A DNA stretch of 64,000 nt from Macrophomina tecta (Eukaryota; Ascomycota; Dothideomycetes; Botryosphaeriales; Botryosphaeriaceae): assembly GCA_024180945.1 (NCBI GenBank), contig JAKSGN010000010.1:496001-560000 (forward strand). Direction: 5' to 3'. The notes below the pieces were generated by a model that was not told the DNA's origin, searched no databases, and saw only the letters and a program-made list of their open reading frames with translations. Every line of letters begins with the position of its first letter. The stretch's first letter is position 1. This document shows positions 20,617-31,887 of this stretch, piece after piece. The position numbers were made by a program, and so were the translations under genes.

Positions 20617-22447
20617 ATGATAATCCTCCTCTTCTTCTGCCTCGCTCTGTATGGCGTCTATCGCCTCTCTCGCATGGGATCGAGGCCTGCAGGTCTGCCT
20701 CCAGGCCCGCCGACGGAACCAGTGTTTGGAAACCTTCGACAGGTGATCATTCACCAACCCCTGCTCGAGCAATTTTCAAGCGTTCTGATATGAAGTAGTT
20801 GCCGGCTTTTTTCCAATGGAGCATCTTCAACAAGTGGGGTGAGCAGTACGGCCCTGTATTCTCGTTCATGAAAGGTTCCAAGCCTTACATTGTCGTGAAC
20901 GACCCGGATGCGGCACGCGAGCTCTTCGTCAAACTCGGCCAAAGCACTTCAGGGAGAACCAATGTCCCCACGGAGCTGGCGATCAGAGGTGGCCACAACT
21001 ACGCTATGAGCGATGGACCACTTTGGCGAGTTGCGCGCCGCCAATGGCACTCTATGCTCAACGTTAGCGCCACGAAGAGATATCTCCCCTACCAGGTCTT
21101 GGAGTCGAGGAAGCTACTGTGCGAGATGCTGGACTCTCCACAAGACTTTGCGAGGCATATTCCACGATACAGTAATTCTGTCTCTCTGAGTATGACCGAA
21201 GGATACCGCGTGGCGGGCTCGGACGACCCGGTCGTGGCGAAGATGCTTGCAGAGTTCGACAATTTCTCAGTGTACATCCAGAGAGCAAACTGGTCGAACT
21301 TCGTCGCCTTGGTCTGGAAACTGCCCGCGTTCTTGTCGCCGCCCAAGAAACAGGGGTGGAACGTCTACAAGAGCTTCCTGGAGACGAATTACAGCCGTTT
21401 TTTTGAAAGCAAAGGCCTCGGAGCTCCCCTCGTTCTACCAAGTACTCGGGAAGGTACAGCAATCTCTTGGCCTGTCAGATGAGCAGGCGCTCGTGATGGG
21501 CGAGTCTTTGCTTCTTGTAAGTCTTGACGATGCATGACGGGCTGATTGAGGCTGACTGTCAAATCAAGGCCGGCACTGAGACCACAGCAACCTCGATTCG
21601 TGCTTGGCTGGCAGCCATGGCGCTGTTCCCCGAGAAGCAGCGCAAAGCTCAAGAAGGTATTGGCCACACAGTACTTGTATGTGTGGCAACGTGCTCTAAC
21701 CACTTGCAGAGATCGATCGCATCATCGGCAACAATCGCCTTCCAGAGGATGCAGATGCAGTCAGCCTGGTTTATGTCAGGCAGCTGATTCAAGAGTAGGC
21801 GGCTCGTCCATCTCCATTTGTACTGAGTAGCGCTAACTATTACCCCTCTACTCGATAGGTTGCATCGATGGGCTACCGTTGCGCCTCTGGGGATTACCCA
21901 TGCAGCTTCCAAGCAGATCGAGTGGCGTGGGTACACGATACCCGAGGGCACCGGTCTGATTCACAACACGATGGCAATCCACTTCAACGAGGAGAAGTAT
22001 CCTCAGCCTCACAAATTTATCCCTGAAAGGTGGGAAGGCAAGGTCGAAATGGCAGCAGAGAACTCTGTGGGCGCTAGCACCGAGCTTTTCACCTTTGGTG
22101 CCGGCCGCCGCATTTGCCCTGGCCAGCACCTTGCCGAGCGGAGTCTGTACCTCGTCATCTCGAGTTTTCTTTGGGCCTTTGACATCTCCCAGGCGGTCGA
22201 TGAACATGGCAATAAGAAGCCCATTGTGACTGACGAATCGAAGCCCGGTATTGCCAGGGCGTTTCCCGAGTTCGAGGTAACTATCAAGCCGCGCAGTGCG
22301 GAAAGAGCTAGAGTCGTCCGAGAGACATGGTCAAAGATGAGGGACGAGCTTTTGGATGAGAATGAACAGTGGAAGGTAATTCCGGAGGGCTTTGCGGAGG
22401 CAATGCAGAAAGCAAAGCTTCAATCTCAGGCGAGGAAAGAGCTGTAG
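20617..22447 (+). CDS. Cytochrome P450 monooxygenase, 5 exons, 1-nt frameshift
   Basis: Exons 20617-20742, 20799-21516, 21569-21656, 21710-21794 and 21859-22447 join with GT..AG introns of 52-64 nt. The N-terminus is a membrane anchor ([14 protein letters not shown]) followed by the Pro-rich hinge ([14 protein letters not shown]). The I-helix oxygen-binding motif is AGTETTAT, and an ERW stretch lies before the haem loop [16 protein letters not shown] with the Cys ligand. The enzyme would be ER-bound and oxidise a small molecule; the substrate is unknown. In exon 2 the frame shifts at a T7 run (21398-21404); reading six T restores [12 protein letters not shown] and the exon's phase. No biosynthetic neighbours are visible. 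It is either a recent pseudogene or a homopolymer sequencing error. Confidence 0.88.
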
Positions 22448-22777
22448 ACCGCCGTTCCAAGACCGCCAGATTAGCGGAGGCAATATTACTATAGTACAAG
22501 CGGCCAATAAATGCTACCAACTTAGTTGATCAGAGAACACACATTTCCATTCAGCGAAATCAGGCGTGAGGTGTTCTGACGACATCAAAGGTGTTGGCAT
22601 CCGCATATGCGTCTGGGCTAACTAAGGATTGCCATAAACGCATTGAATGATAGAGCAAAACGTATGATTGACCGTCTATTCTATCTTTGAATGGGGTATA
22701 CCTTAGTCAAACCATGACAGATTCCTACTTCCCAGAGGAAACTTTTTCCAGGAGTCCCTAGTTGAGATTTGATTCCA

Positions 22778-23460
22778 TCAACACTCTAGTCCGGAGTGTT
22801 CTTCCACAAGGTCGCCCTCACCGGCGTAGAAGAGCGAAACTACCGTTGGCATGTAAAATATATCCTGACCGAGAACTTTTCGCCTCTCCTATATTGCTGC
22901 ATAGCTAAGACATTGTTCAATATGTCCAACTTCTGCTTGAGCTGCTGAATATTCTCTGCCAAAATGACTTCGTTGGTCGGACTGCCATTATACCTGATAC
23001 AAGTTAGGTAAGGCTCTCTTGTATTGCCCGGGTCTACCTACTGACTGAATGGCTTCTGCATGAGAACCTGAAGGGCGGCATCAAAGAACTGAGAGCATTC
23101 GGCAGAGTCATGCTTCTCGAAGAGAGCCCCATTCTCGAGTATTTTAAATAGTTCTAACCAACGGAGTTCCTTGCTCTGAGTACTTCCGAGCGAGGTAACT
23201 GGCAATCCCCTTGACTTCTACGCACTATTAGAGGGAAAATCGAGCAAAAGAGAAATTGAAAAGGAGGATCAGGATTTACCGTAAATTTAATAATCGCCAT
23301 CCTCGAGCAAGAAAATGACTCCGAAAGGATGCCTTTCTAAGTAGTCGGGTTGCAGATCTGAAGCTAAAACTCAATCATTGTGGAGTCTTAGAATCTTACT
23401 TTATGTTCTTCGCGGATGAAGCCAACATCTCGAAACTCAAACTTCAAGCTCTTTTCTGCA
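22778..23460 (-). pseudogene. Decayed multi-exon hypothetical gene
   Basis: Several consecutive minus-strand segments read as protein and are bounded by plausible splice sites: EKSLKFEFRDVGFIREEHK, a 37-nt gap ending TTTTAG, KGILSESFSCSRMAIIKF, an intron ending CTAATAG, VEVKGIASYLARKYSEQ, then (after a 1-nt shift) WLELFKILENGALFEK, and later NEVILAENIQQLKQKL and FYMPTVVSLFYAGEGD. A TAG lies in the second segment, another follows PFSQ, and there are two frame shifts. I do not recognise the family. Confidence 0.42.
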
Positions 23461-25011
23461 AGAACCAGAAGCACAGGTTGGGTGCATAGTGAGATTTTTG
23501 GAACCGTAGAGTGTGAGAACCATGTAAGTAGATTGTCGAGGTGCTGGTGGGTTGTAGGAGGATAGAAACGGTGGCTTTATCTGCACCAGCGGAATCCTTA
23601 TATGAATAGGGAGTAAAAGAAGGAGCGGATGCCGGTATGATTCGTAAGATATTAGACTGTAGGTATTGTGGTCTCTCGGAACCCGATGCCTATGAACCCG
23701 CATGGCCTCCTCCGCTCAGAAATGAGTGCACGATGCTTATACCACCAATCCTGGCTATATGAGTCATATTGCTTTTGTTCAATAGAGTAGGGGCAACGTG
23801 GCGGCTGTGGATGCCAATCTCCGCCTCTTATGTCGCATGTATCGCGGCAGCAGCGCAGCGGGCTATCATCGAGTTTGGTGCTGCTGGCCCTCCCTGGGCC
23901 CATCAAAAGCCCGGGGCTTTGGTCGCCTGGATCTCGCGGCCATTTGGGTCTTGAAGTATGAGAACCCTTCTACACATCCAGGTTGTGGCATGAAACACCT
24001 GTTGACAAGCAGTCAGCAACTTGTTATTTTGATACATATAATTACATTGCCAACTTGAATGTCACGTATGACCATAGGTCGCAGAATACAGGACATCTTC
24101 ACCGCTCCCTCGAAAAATTTTCGTTATCTATTAATAGTGTTTCGGTTCTAGAAAAGTAATTAACGGCAAAAGGGAAAGCTTCAACGCTAGAAATTGCCCA
24201 GAAGCATTAATTGGAAACCTTGATTACAGAGACGTAGACATCACGTATTACTTAAAACAATTGCGTCGATTGTGGAACCGTTAAAAGAGTTTCCGATTCC
24301 GTGGGGACTGTTTGGCCAATACGATCGAACATGCTTTGTGATTTGTTTTTTTTTTTTTTTTTTTGAAGCCAGCGCGCGCGGTTCCGCACACCCGAGGAGA
24401 TCCCGATTGAGTGAAGTCTGTTTGACCAATAAGATCAACAATGCTCTATCAGTGGCTCTTCATTGGGGTTGGGCTGTGTTTCCCATGCTGCCAACTGACG
24501 CGCTTTGCTGACGTACTGAACAGGGCTCCACGCTCCTGCTTGCGCGAGACCAATAGGAATTCGCTTGGTAACGCGCTACTTCACTAACGCTACCTCTTTA
24601 ATTACTCGTAGTTGCTTGGCCCTCTGTCTGATCTCTTCCCTGTCTGCTCGATATGTCAAATACGTTGGTGACATGGGCCAGGATGGCCCAAACACCTTAC
24701 TCGATGCAATGAACCGTCAACTCGGAGGGAATGATGAAATCGGCATTGTGCAAGTTAGATGATCTCTACAATAAACCAGGCTGCTTTGATCAGCAGTCTA
24801 GTGACACAACGGCATACGAAATAGAAGTTTTGCCAAAAGCTGATTGGCCTCGTGTGTGCGCTCCAAATAATCAGGCTGTTATAAAGCAATAGAGGACGAT
24901 AGCCGTCTCCACACCTGATTTTAAATTTATGCTCGCTCATTCCTCCTCGCCTCTCCCACCTACGCAGCATTAAGCTTTCATGTTCCATCTTCCTGATCCA
25001 TACTAAGCGAC
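23461..25011. other. Intergenic; T19 tract
   Basis: Contains only short frames (up to ~86 codons) with no domain. A T19 run is at 24346-24364. The 65-codon frame at 24565-24762 begins with a hydrophobic stretch (LALCLISSLSA) that could be a signal peptide, but has no other support. Confidence 0.4.
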
Positions 25012-26315
25012 ATGCCACCCAAGCGCCGCCACTCGAATCGACTACAAAGCCGCCGGCCCGGGAGACCCACGACTCATAGCGACGAACAATCCACATCGCC
25101 CGACAACTCAAAGCGTAGACGTACCGAACCTCAAGGTGGACTATCAGCAGCCCTTATTACACGGACTAATCCAAACCGCGATGCGCCGTCGACCGGTTCA
25201 AGAACTGAGCTTGAAGAAGACGAAGTGCTTTTCCTTCTAGGCACGGCTACTATGAGACTACGCAGTGAGCGACTCCGAGACGCATTTGAATACTTTGCGA
25301 AGTTTTCCGTGGAGGAATTCTCTAAGGAATTCTCGCTTTCGTGCAACGGTCCCGAAGCTGAGTCAACTTCTTGGCTACTCCCGAGTGAGGTAAATTGGCT
25401 ACACATCTCTTAGTAAGGTTATTAGTAGCTAATCATGTTCACCACAAAGTAAATGTCGATAATGCCCAACGGCAGAACGAGGCTCTTGATATTCTCGAAG
25501 CACATCAGAATCTTCTCCAACTCATCTGCGCTAATGTACAAACGCCTCGGATATCTCTTAAGGATAAAGAACTGTGCCACTAGGGTAACGTCGCTTTACT
25601 TCTCGCCAGATATAGAGCTAAAGACTCTGTCAAGTTTTATTTCGGCGGATACCTACTAGATGCAGTCGTTGAGAAAAACCTCTTGCGGGATTATCCCTAG
25701 GTAATGCTCGAGGTTAGATTTTACCTTAAGCGCGAAGATTACTTCCGTAATGCAATGATGGAGGCCGTGAGATAGTATCACACCGTAAAGAGCGACGTAC
25801 ATTGCCTAACTAAATAACTCGAAGACCCTGTTCTCGAGAATGTTTGCAAGCTAGAAGTTCGCGTTCAGGCGGTGTAGATGGACATTCTCAGAACACTTTT
25901 AAACCCCCCTAACTCTAGCTCTTTACTGGCGTCTGGTATTATCCTTCAACAACTACTCCAGGACTACAAAGAAGCAATTTTCACAGCGGAGCCGACTAAT
26001 CCTGCAGTACACCATGCCTTAAAAGCGCTACAAGACTAACGTTGGGAAATGTTTAAAGGTCGAATGGTGCATGAAACTTATTGTCAACTCCTGAGACATG
26101 ATCGGATGATTTCCAGCTTTTACGACGTTTTCGAAAACATGAGGTATTCGGAGGACGACCACGATTATAACATCGAGCAAATGGAGCAACAGATTCGGGA
26201 GAGCACCCGCTTTGGCTTGCGGCTAGTTTGTTACGAAGGGCAGAGGATGTTGCAGGAGATATCTCAGCATATCGATCCTGTCAATGGACAAAGACCACTT
26301 TTGTTTCGTGGTTGA
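25012..26315 (+). pseudogene. Hypothetical gene with six in-frame TAG/TAA stops
   Basis: Exon 1 (25012-25389) encodes a basic N-terminus (MPPKRRHSNRLQSRR) and a helical region. An 86-nt intron (25390-25475) joins it in phase 0 to exon 2, which stays in one frame to 26315. Exon 2 is interrupted by TAG 25581, TAG 25698, TAG 25773, TAA 25815, TAG 25875 and TAA 26037. There is no frameshift over 280 codons, and codon-like composition persists across each stop. All six stops are one C-to-T change from a Gln codon (CAG/CAA), the context RIP prefers. No family is recognised. The alternative, that these stops are read as Gln, is not supported by neighbouring genes, which end normally at TAA/TAG. Confidence 0.68.
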
Positions 26316-26375
26316 CACTGCTACTGATTATCCTTAGAGCTAAAAAACCCACTCAACTTCTCTCCTTTGCATTGT

Positions 26376-26852
26376 TGTAACGAGCGGGTCTCTGCCTCTA
26401 AGGATCCAAACACCAAAGAGGGAGAAAACCTGTCGAAGGGTTTCCTTGAGTGGGTACAAGAAGAGGGTGAGAGCAAGTCGAACACGTGATGAGACTGAGC
26501 ACTGCGTGCGAAGGCCGTGTTACTAACAATGTGCTGAATTGTTATTGAAGTTGACCACGAAGGTCAAAGCTATCTAAGGAGTGTGGTTTATATATAGTAG
26601 GAAAGTTCTATACAATCTGAATGCTCATTAGGGGCGTTGCGCTCAACGGCGTATGGCCTTCTGAGCGTGGTGTTGTGATTGAGCACTTCTGGCTCAGTGA
26701 GCTCCTTGTGCTCAGGAAGCCTTGGCGATCTGAGCGGGTGGGTCCAACTGATCGCGAGGTCACGTGACCTCGGACCCTTCTCGTCCCGAGTTCGATCATT
26801 CCGGCGGGGCTGACCCCCAACTTCTTCAACCTGTGGAGGCTGCGCCGTAACA
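26376..26852 (-). mobile_element. Solo LTR, family L2 (reverse orientation)
   Basis: The sequence starts TGTAACGAGC and ends GCCGTAACA, and is flanked by the direct repeat ATTGT (26371-26375 and 26853-26857). It is the reverse-complement relative of 54844-55279. No retrotransposon interior accompanies it, so it is a solo LTR left by recombination or a terminal-repeat-only derivative. A TATA-like TTTATATATAG lies inside. Confidence 0.82.
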
Positions 26853-26857
26853 ATTGT

Positions 26858-28108
26858 CTGTAAACCTCAATTCCAGCTTTCTTGTTTTAAGGTAGTAATA
26901 AACATGGCAACATATATATACAAATTGCGAAAAATTAGGTATTCGAGGCGTATGTTGGCGATAACATTGCTGGCGTTAAGTAACGCTTCGAACGTCTTCT
27001 AACCATGTATGAGGCCATGGATGATGCCCTCAAGCACAACCTTATCGTTACCCAGCGATTGAAATTTCCGCTGACGTCGATTTATAAAAATGACTAGCAA
27101 CACCTTATCGCTAATAGTTATGCCGGCGTGCATGTACTTAGCAAACACTTATAAGCGGTTAACGAGGTCTTAAAGATCTTTACCGTTATATTACGGACCT
27201 ACTTGTATATAGAGTTGTTGGGGCACGATTAGCTACTAGGCTGATCATTGCTGAACCTTTTGTCGACTAGGAGTCGACGGGAGGTTGGCCGAATGGTCTT
27301 ACGCGCCGACTGAAACCCAACACGGTCGGGTCCGTCGTAACACGTTAAATATGTTAGGGTATAGAAGGTTGCAAAGTAACATCTACTTCTAACCAGGCCC
27401 TCTATAACTTGCGGTGCGCAGCTTTCTTAAGCTTTAAAACGTACAGGCGCGTCGAGTCAGAAACGGCCATAGCTACCGGGCGCGGGCTGCTTAAATAAAG
27501 AGGGCCACTACAGCTACTATTACAAAGCTAATCATATTATAGTTGCAAATGTGCACAAGCGACGACTATAGTAATCCCGTCGCTAGTGCCACGTTTAAGA
27601 GCCAGGTCGGGCTCATAATATAATAGAAGTGCGCAGGATGATTAGTAGAAGAGAGGAAGGCAGCGAGTATATATCCTACTCACTACCAAGTCTGGCTCGT
27701 TTAGTGAGTCTAAGCCTAGCTGGGCAACTACCTACGGTAAATCCACAGAAAGAAGGGTCACCGGGCGTGCTTGTGCCCTCCTAAACCATGCCCTCTATTA
27801 ATATAATTATAGAATCTCCTCTTTCACATTTGCAAGTTAAAAGGACATCATACCCGGCAAAGAGAAAGGACATCTCTACGGTACAGGAACGACGAATAAT
27901 GGCTAAAGAAGATAATGCATATGTTTAGAGCTATTAAGGCGAGAAGTTATCGATTAATCTTTATTTTTTCGCGAACTCCGAATCGTAACGATATTCTTCC
28001 TACTCCAAATGAAGAAGATAAAGGCCGTTATAATATCCCTTCTACTATATACTACGAAGAAGAGAATCAAATTTCAACAGGTAAGATACCTTCTAGTACG
28101 AATATTAG
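26858..28108. other. AT-rich relic DNA, no intact gene
   Basis: Stops fill all frames; TA-rich sequence and short open pieces suggest a RIP-mutated transposon whose type I cannot name. A stretch near 27283-27340 looks faintly tRNA-like (TGGCCGAATGGT box) but lacks a complete cloverleaf. Confidence 0.45.
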
Positions 28109-28335
28109 ATATCAGACTATTTTGCCTTACTGACTCAAATCAGCATCTACTCTTTGCCACCTCCTCACTACTCCTCATCTTCATAAGCTTCGGATAGCAA
28201 TATCGGCTTCTACTCTCCTCGGTTATTCAAGCACTTATTTATGTATATAAGCAAGCCTACCCACCTTCCTCTCAGGAGATAGGCAGAATCTACTCTCTTC
28301 CTAACCTCACTACTCTTCACTCACCAAAATTCAAC
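28109..28335 (+). mobile_element. Solo LTR-like repeat, family L1, copy 1
   Basis: About 85-90% like 45202-45435 by eye (shared blocks GACTATTTTGCCTTACTG, CGGATAGCAATATCGG, ATGTATATAAGCA). It is flanked by ATTAG on both sides (28104-28108 and 28336-28340), a plausible 5-bp target duplication. Its left end is a few bases shorter than that of copy 2. The TATA-like element suggests LTR promoter function. Confidence 0.68.
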
Positions 28336-28340
28336 ATTAG

Positions 28341-29319
28341 AATACTTTATTAATTGTCTAGTAGGAAAGCCATTGCAATGGAGCACCGAAGGCGAGACTA
28401 AACGTGTTTTGACTGGGCCACGGACAGTCCTTGATTATTGGTCTGGTCATGAGATTAATAGAGACTTAATGGATTTCGGATATTTAACCTGGTAGGATGA
28501 CCGTGTTACGGTATTATGGCACGTGTGGTAATTTTGTCAGTACACAATATAATAGAACATGAGCATAATCGTTGACTGATTAATGCCTTACTGCCTAATT
28601 TGTTTAGACTTTCTGTTTGCGCAATTCAGAGTATTAAAATATCTATAGCGAACGCCACTCATTAGTCAGCAGAATAGCTAGAATGCCATTAAGAGCTTCG
28701 CGAACTGGTTTCCTTCCTGAGGCTCGCATGACCATGCACCATCAGAATACTTTAAATCAATCAGCAGGTCCTTTGACTGTAGATAGATAGATACATTAAG
28801 TATATGGTTCACCAAGAGTGGAAAGAAGGGCTGGATATCTTGTATAACCGTTCATGCATAAAAAAACATGCATGTAGATTGTGCCGACCACTTGAACCAG
28901 TTGATTGATTGACGTGAGAAGCGATATGAAGGCGCTTGAAGTAAAGTAATTTAAAGTATCCCCTTGGCTCAGCCAACGGCGCATGGTGTCGTGGCACGCG
29001 ACGACTGTGAATGCCAATCAAATCAAAGACGAATGGCGTGCCATTCAGCCGAGTGAACGCCGAGGTCTCCGAGGGTCTACCGATCGGTGGACCCTCGGAG
29101 ACCTCGGCATTCCTTCGGTCGAGTTGGCGCAGAGTCAGGGCTTCTAAGACGATATGTATCATTCGTTAACTTGTGCCCAATCATATTAGCTATTCAAACG
29201 CCCAATTAGCGTCGTTGACTGCAAAAGCCGCGCGCTTAGAAAGACAATCACGCAGCAGCACGTCTGAGCAGGCACTTATATTCCATAGGCTGCCTTGCTA
29301 GTTCCCATTCGCACAAACA
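28341..29319. other. Intergenic region upstream of the 29320 gene
   Basis: No gene. The only strong structure is the palindrome at 29059-29108. The ~200 bp before 29320 presumably hold the promoter of the following gene; no clear TATA box was seen. Confidence 0.45.
29059..29108. repeat. 50-bp near-perfect palindrome
   Basis: Bases 29059-29078 (GCCGAGGTCTCCGAGGGTCT) are mirrored by 29089-29108, with ACCGATCGGT as the symmetrical centre and a single mismatched (T/G) pair. Weaker symmetry extends ~12 bp further on each side. There is no spacer. It lies 212 bp upstream of the start of the next gene. Confidence 0.88.
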
Positions 29320-31047
29320 ATGGACGGTCTTCCGAGTTACACACAATGTCACACGCACCCGAGCATCGAAGATTGTCTCGAGCATGCGCTCAATACAGAG
29401 CCTTGTTTAGTACTTCAGTCAGATGTAAGAAAACTGTATAGCACTAGGCCTATTGCTAATGTCTATAGCGCATGAGAAGTTGCCTTCGGAAGTTTTTATC
29501 ACGCTGTACGTCCGAGCAACGAGTAGAGCTTCTCCATGGGCCCCAACGAGAGTTACGACCGATCTTACCGAAGCCGGCTCAGCCCGCCGCCTCTTCGGCT
29601 GCTGCAGAGGCCGACCAGAACGCCGGCGCCGGCCCTGTTCGCCAATGCCCGCCCACAAAGCCACTCGAGAAGCCAGCACCGCAACGCCCAGAGCCCGCAA
29701 AACCAAAGCCACAACGCCCGGAGCCCGCAAAACCAACGCCACCATCCCAACCCGACAAGCGGAAGCGGGGAAGGAGCGTCTCCATAACATCTATCACCAG
29801 CGAGTCCGACAGTGACAGTGATCCGAGCGAATCATCAACGGATGCAAACAGTGAAACGGCCGCTTCGAAGCGGCGGCGAATAACCCCAACACCACCGCAA
29901 CGAAAAACACCCACGGAGCGGGCCGCTTCTATTGACCCATATTTTGACCGCGTCGATAATGATAGGGTTAAGGCAGCGCTAAACTCATTTCGCCCATTGC
30001 CGTTGTGCGAAACTCTACACCTACCATCTCTGCAGGACGTCGGAATCAGTTGGGCGTTAGACCGCCTACCATCCCTGGTAGAAGCCGAACCCGAATCTCG
30101 TATGAGAAAGCACGTTAAAATCATCAAAAGCTTTATGTCCGAATCAGATAACGTGAAGAAGACGATGGAAATCTACGATCGCATCAATGTCTTACTAATA
30201 CAATTCGAAGTCGACATGCTCAGACCTGGTGAGGATCTCCTCGGTATCAAGGGGCCTACGCGCCAGACGTCTGCAATAACAAAAGTTGCCGAACTCTGTG
30301 ATAAACCGGAATCATGGGTTAAGGAACACCTTAAGAAGGCGAATAAATTCATTTTGCTCAGCGAGGAACATCCTAGTTATCTAACCGAATTAAAAAACAA
30401 TCAGGCGAGCAAGTAAGTAAATATCTGCTATTTTCTAAAAGTTGCTAATCTTCTCTAGATGGTGGAGGCTACGCGACAAAGAAGCCCGAGCAATTCTTGA
30501 ACATTTTCGGGAAACCAAGGCTCGAGAAATTCCCAACCGCCAGGAGCAAGACTTTCTAGTTTGCAAGCGGATAATTGAGACTCTCAATATACTAGACTGG
30601 ACATTCTCGGAGATTGTTAAGAGTAAAAGCAAGATCCTTGAAATTATAAGGAAGCACGTCGATCTTGAGGCATTGTCCGAAGGGCAAATCAAGCCACTTG
30701 CTTCGTCCCAAAGAGGCTCTGATCATGAACACGCCGAGGACGAGCACCTGGTAGAAGAGCAGCCACAGCTGCCGGTGGAGAGGCGCATGTCATTGCCCGC
30801 TGCCGAGCATTCAAGTGCTAAAAACGGGCCATCATTTCCTGAATCCCAAGACAATCCAGAAATACCCTCTGCCGAGCTCCAACACTATGGCTGGGGGGCT
30901 ACGTTTGATTTCGATTCTTTTTTAACAGAAGCTGGACACAACGGTTTCTATCAATTCGGAACAGAAAGTATATCACATCCGGATCAGGTCCGGGAAGGTG
31001 TCTTCGAATGGGAAGGAATGAACCTTAGTTTCAATTCATCAGTATAG
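29320..31047 (+). CDS. Hypothetical nuclear-type protein, 3 exons
   Basis: Exons 29320-29424, 29469-30412 and 30459-31047 join across a 44-nt and a 46-nt intron, each with GTAAG and a GCTAAT branch site. The first exon encodes 35 residues (MDGLPSYTQCHTHPSIEDC) that a single-exon reading would miss; splice one is phase 0 and splice two phase 2. The ~545-aa protein has a Cys-containing N-terminus, a Pro-rich tandem repeat (PQRPEPAKP twice), an acidic Ser/Asp block next to KRRR (nuclear-localisation-like), a helical middle (residues ~170-400) and an acidic aromatic C-terminus. I do not recognise the family; the pattern suits a DNA-associated or regulatory protein. The start has context ACAAACAATGG. 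Confidence 0.7.
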
Positions 31048-31058
31048 AAACTATTGAC

Positions 31059-31561
31059 TTATACCGAGTCCCTGCGAGGTCCCACCCATAACAAGACTAC
31101 ATCCGGCTGCACTACAGCCGCCTTAGTGATCCAATATGCATTTCCGGCTACGAGTTCGACGTCCATGTTTTTGGCCGAAAGCATAGGCTTGGTATCTCCT
31201 AGAGTATAGAGCGGGATTAAGACGTCAAGGTTACTGGGGAGGACCGCCTTTTGCCGTTTGAATCGAAAAATATGGTATACCGAATCTTTTGTAGGCTTTT
31301 CAAGATAAGTTAGCTTAGCTAGATTCTTAAATGCATCTGGGATGTCGCAACCTTGTAGGGTATAGCTACGGCGTCTATCGCCAGCATGAGCTTGTCCAGC
31401 TCTTCTGTGTCCAGCTTTTTTTTGTCCAGCTTGTCCATTTCGGTGTCCTTTATCCACCTGTCCTCGGCGATCGATACGACAGCATCGCAGAGTCGTCGGA
31501 AGTCAGGTTGAGAATTCAGCGGGATCTCTTCACGTTCCAAGTGTTGCCTGTGTCGGTTCAT
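31059..31561 (-). pseudogene. Hypothetical protein, frameshifted or mis-spliced
   Basis: From ATG 31561 the frame reads MNRHRQHLEREEIP, then four related units (DKLDKKKLDTEELDKL, from repeats of AGCTGGACA at ~31395-31440), to IDAVAIPY. One base later the neighbouring frame continues sensibly (SYTLQGCDIPDAFKNLAKL) to DVVLLWVGPRRDSV and a stop at 31059. A 1-nt indel near 31370, or an unseen splice, is needed to join them. The C-terminal part alternates hydrophobic and polar residues like a beta-rich domain. Family unknown. Only 11 bp separate its stop from that of the convergent upstream gene. Confidence 0.45.
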
Positions 31562-31887
31562 GGTGCTGGTGAATCGTTGTAGGGTTGGGCTCTCCCCGCT
31601 AAGTCCTGGGCGCAACGTTGTGGCGGAATATTTATTCTCCGCTGCGGCCCTGGCGCGTCAGCCTCGCTCAAGACCACAAGCCCGCCGGTCTCCGCTTCTC
31701 TAGCATCGCCGCTCTTAATTGTCGCATGCCTTTCACAGGTACGGCAACCCATTGGCTTGAGATTGTGTACTCTAAAAATATGCTACCAATTGTTGAAATG
31801 CTATCCTGTATCATTTGCGTACTTAAATGTCATGGAGGACCTTTCCAATGTATATCTGCCTGGTGTGAATCAGTGTGACCGAGCAAA
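31562..31887. other. Divergent intergenic region
   Basis: Probably a shared upstream region between the minus-strand frame ending at 31059 and gene X. A 64-codon minus-strand frame (31558-31752) could be a 5' exon of the former but has no support. Confidence 0.35.

Noticed and set aside
25581..26039. Recoding of TAG/TAA as Gln
   Set aside because: Intact genes in the window terminate at TAA and TAG, and mariner element B shows the same type of stops, so mutation explains them better.
27276..27345. tRNA-like stretch (TGGCCGAATGGT box with GGTCGGGTCC downstream)
   Set aside because: The second box lacks a base, no acceptor stem pairs over seven bases, and the surroundings are RIP-like; at most a tRNA pseudogene or SINE remnant.
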